A stretch of DNA of 19,980 nt from Bacteroidales bacterium UBA1711 (GTDB lineage Bacteria; Bacteroidota; Bacteroidia; Bacteroidales; P3), in assembly GCA_002317325.1 (NCBI GenBank), contig DCJB01000104.1, positions 1 to 19,980 of the forward strand. The letters run 5' to 3'. The notes under the pieces were generated by a model. It saw nothing but the letters and a program-made list of their open reading frames with translations. It was not told the origin of the DNA and did no database searches. This document shows, piece by piece, positions 19,501 through 19,980 of this stretch. Numbering within the stretch: position 1 is the stretch's first letter; each line of letters begins with the position of its first letter. Position numbers and translations under genes: made by a program.

Positions 19501-19980
19501 ATGAAATACCTCATCGTGGGATTGGGCAATGTGGGCGCCGAGTACGAGGGCACCCGCCACAATGTTGGCTTTATGGTGCTGGACGAGATGGTGCGTGAGG
19601 CTCGGGCAGAGAACGTGAACGCCGTCTGGTCGCTGGAGCGGAGGGCATACCGCACGGAGTTGCGGGTGAAGGGACGCACGCTGGTGCTCATCAAGCCCAC
19701 CACCTACATGAATCTCAGCGGCGAGGCGGTGCGGTACTGGCTGCAGCAGGAGCGGGTGGCGGTGGAGAACCTGCTGGTGGTGGTGGACGACATCGCCCTC
19801 CCCCTCGGGGTGCTGCGGATGAAGAAGCAGGGCAGCGCCGGAAGCCACAACGGCTTGGGCAACATAGAGCAGCTGCTGGGCCGCACGGACTATGCCCGTC
19901 TGCGGATTGGGGTGGGGAGCAACTTCAGCCGCGGGCGGCAGGTGGATTATGTGCTGGGGCAGTTCGGTGCCGACGAGCGG
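19501..19980 (+). CDS. pth: Peptidyl-tRNA hydrolase, 5' part
   Basis: The enzyme cleaves peptidyl-tRNAs released from stalled ribosomes and so recycles tRNA; it acts in the cytoplasm. The gene runs off the window after 160 codons. The start MKYLIVGLGNVGAEYEGTRH contains the N-terminal GLGN motif (Asn10) and the catalytic histidine at residue 20 in TRHNVGF. LIKPTTYMNLSGEAV, VVVDDIALPLG (catalytic aspartate) and SAGSHNGLGNIEQLLG follow in the usual order. I place the start at 19501 because it is where family members begin. An in-frame ATG at 19441 would add 20 residues (MNLFRKLFSCCKSAENTVDD) and lies just after the promoter, so the longer form is a live alternative. Confidence 0.95.
   Translation, partial: MKYLIVGLGNVGAEYEGTRHNVGFMVLDEMVREARAENVNAVWSLERRAYRTELRVKGRTLVLIKPTTYMNLSGEAVRYWLQQERVAVENLLVVVDDIALPLGVLRMKKQGSAGSHNGLGNIEQLLGRTDYARLRIGVGSNFSRGRQVDYVLGQFGADER

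Overview
The window looks like chromosome from a GC-rich member of Bacteroidota, probably Bacteroidales. Several genes are preceded by the phylum's -7 element (TAnnTTTG), twice with a near-consensus -33 element about 19-20 nt upstream. Most starts lack a Shine-Dalgarno sequence, lipoproteins with a Cys lipobox are abundant, and the outer-membrane barrels and the small protein downstream of the ECF sigma factor are of Bacteroidota type. I cannot name the genus.

Layout. Bases 1-5310 read mostly on the minus strand. They hold the 5' part of pyruvate:ferredoxin oxidoreductase (nifJ), a restriction-modification remnant (intact DNA methyltransferase, frameshifted downstream partner, own promoter), a 300-base purine-rich degenerate repeat, a small conserved protein and its upstream ECF sigma factor, a lipoprotein, and a two-gene tRNA-Ala operon (anticodons CGC and GGC). 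From 5580 everything reads on the plus strand: a YhcC/TIGR01212-type radical SAM protein, four tandem paralogous lipoproteins of unknown function (6814-9604) with strong hairpins after three of them, and a complete EcoRI-type restriction-modification system (10013-11840). Then come a putative outer-membrane protein, a metallophosphatase lipoprotein, an Ig-like (Big_5-type) lipoprotein and a polysaccharide flippase-like membrane protein, followed by fabD, a second outer-membrane barrel, a repeat-rich gene-free stretch, and the 5' part of peptidyl-tRNA hydrolase (pth), cut by the window end.

How it fits together. Housekeeping genes (nifJ, tRNAs, fabD, pth) frame accessory material: one broken and one intact type II R-M system, a recently expanding lipoprotein family, and interspersed AT-rich and minisatellite repeats, some of which supply the last codons of genes. 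The restriction enzyme aligns with E. coli EcoRI from memory at the same length (277 aa), with catalytic and base-contact residues in the same positions, so GAATTC specificity is a firm prediction. The most novel item is the four-lipoprotein array. Its members share a central core but have divergent C-termini, and the last two share a 54-nt block with one mismatch, which suggests recent duplication or gene conversion.
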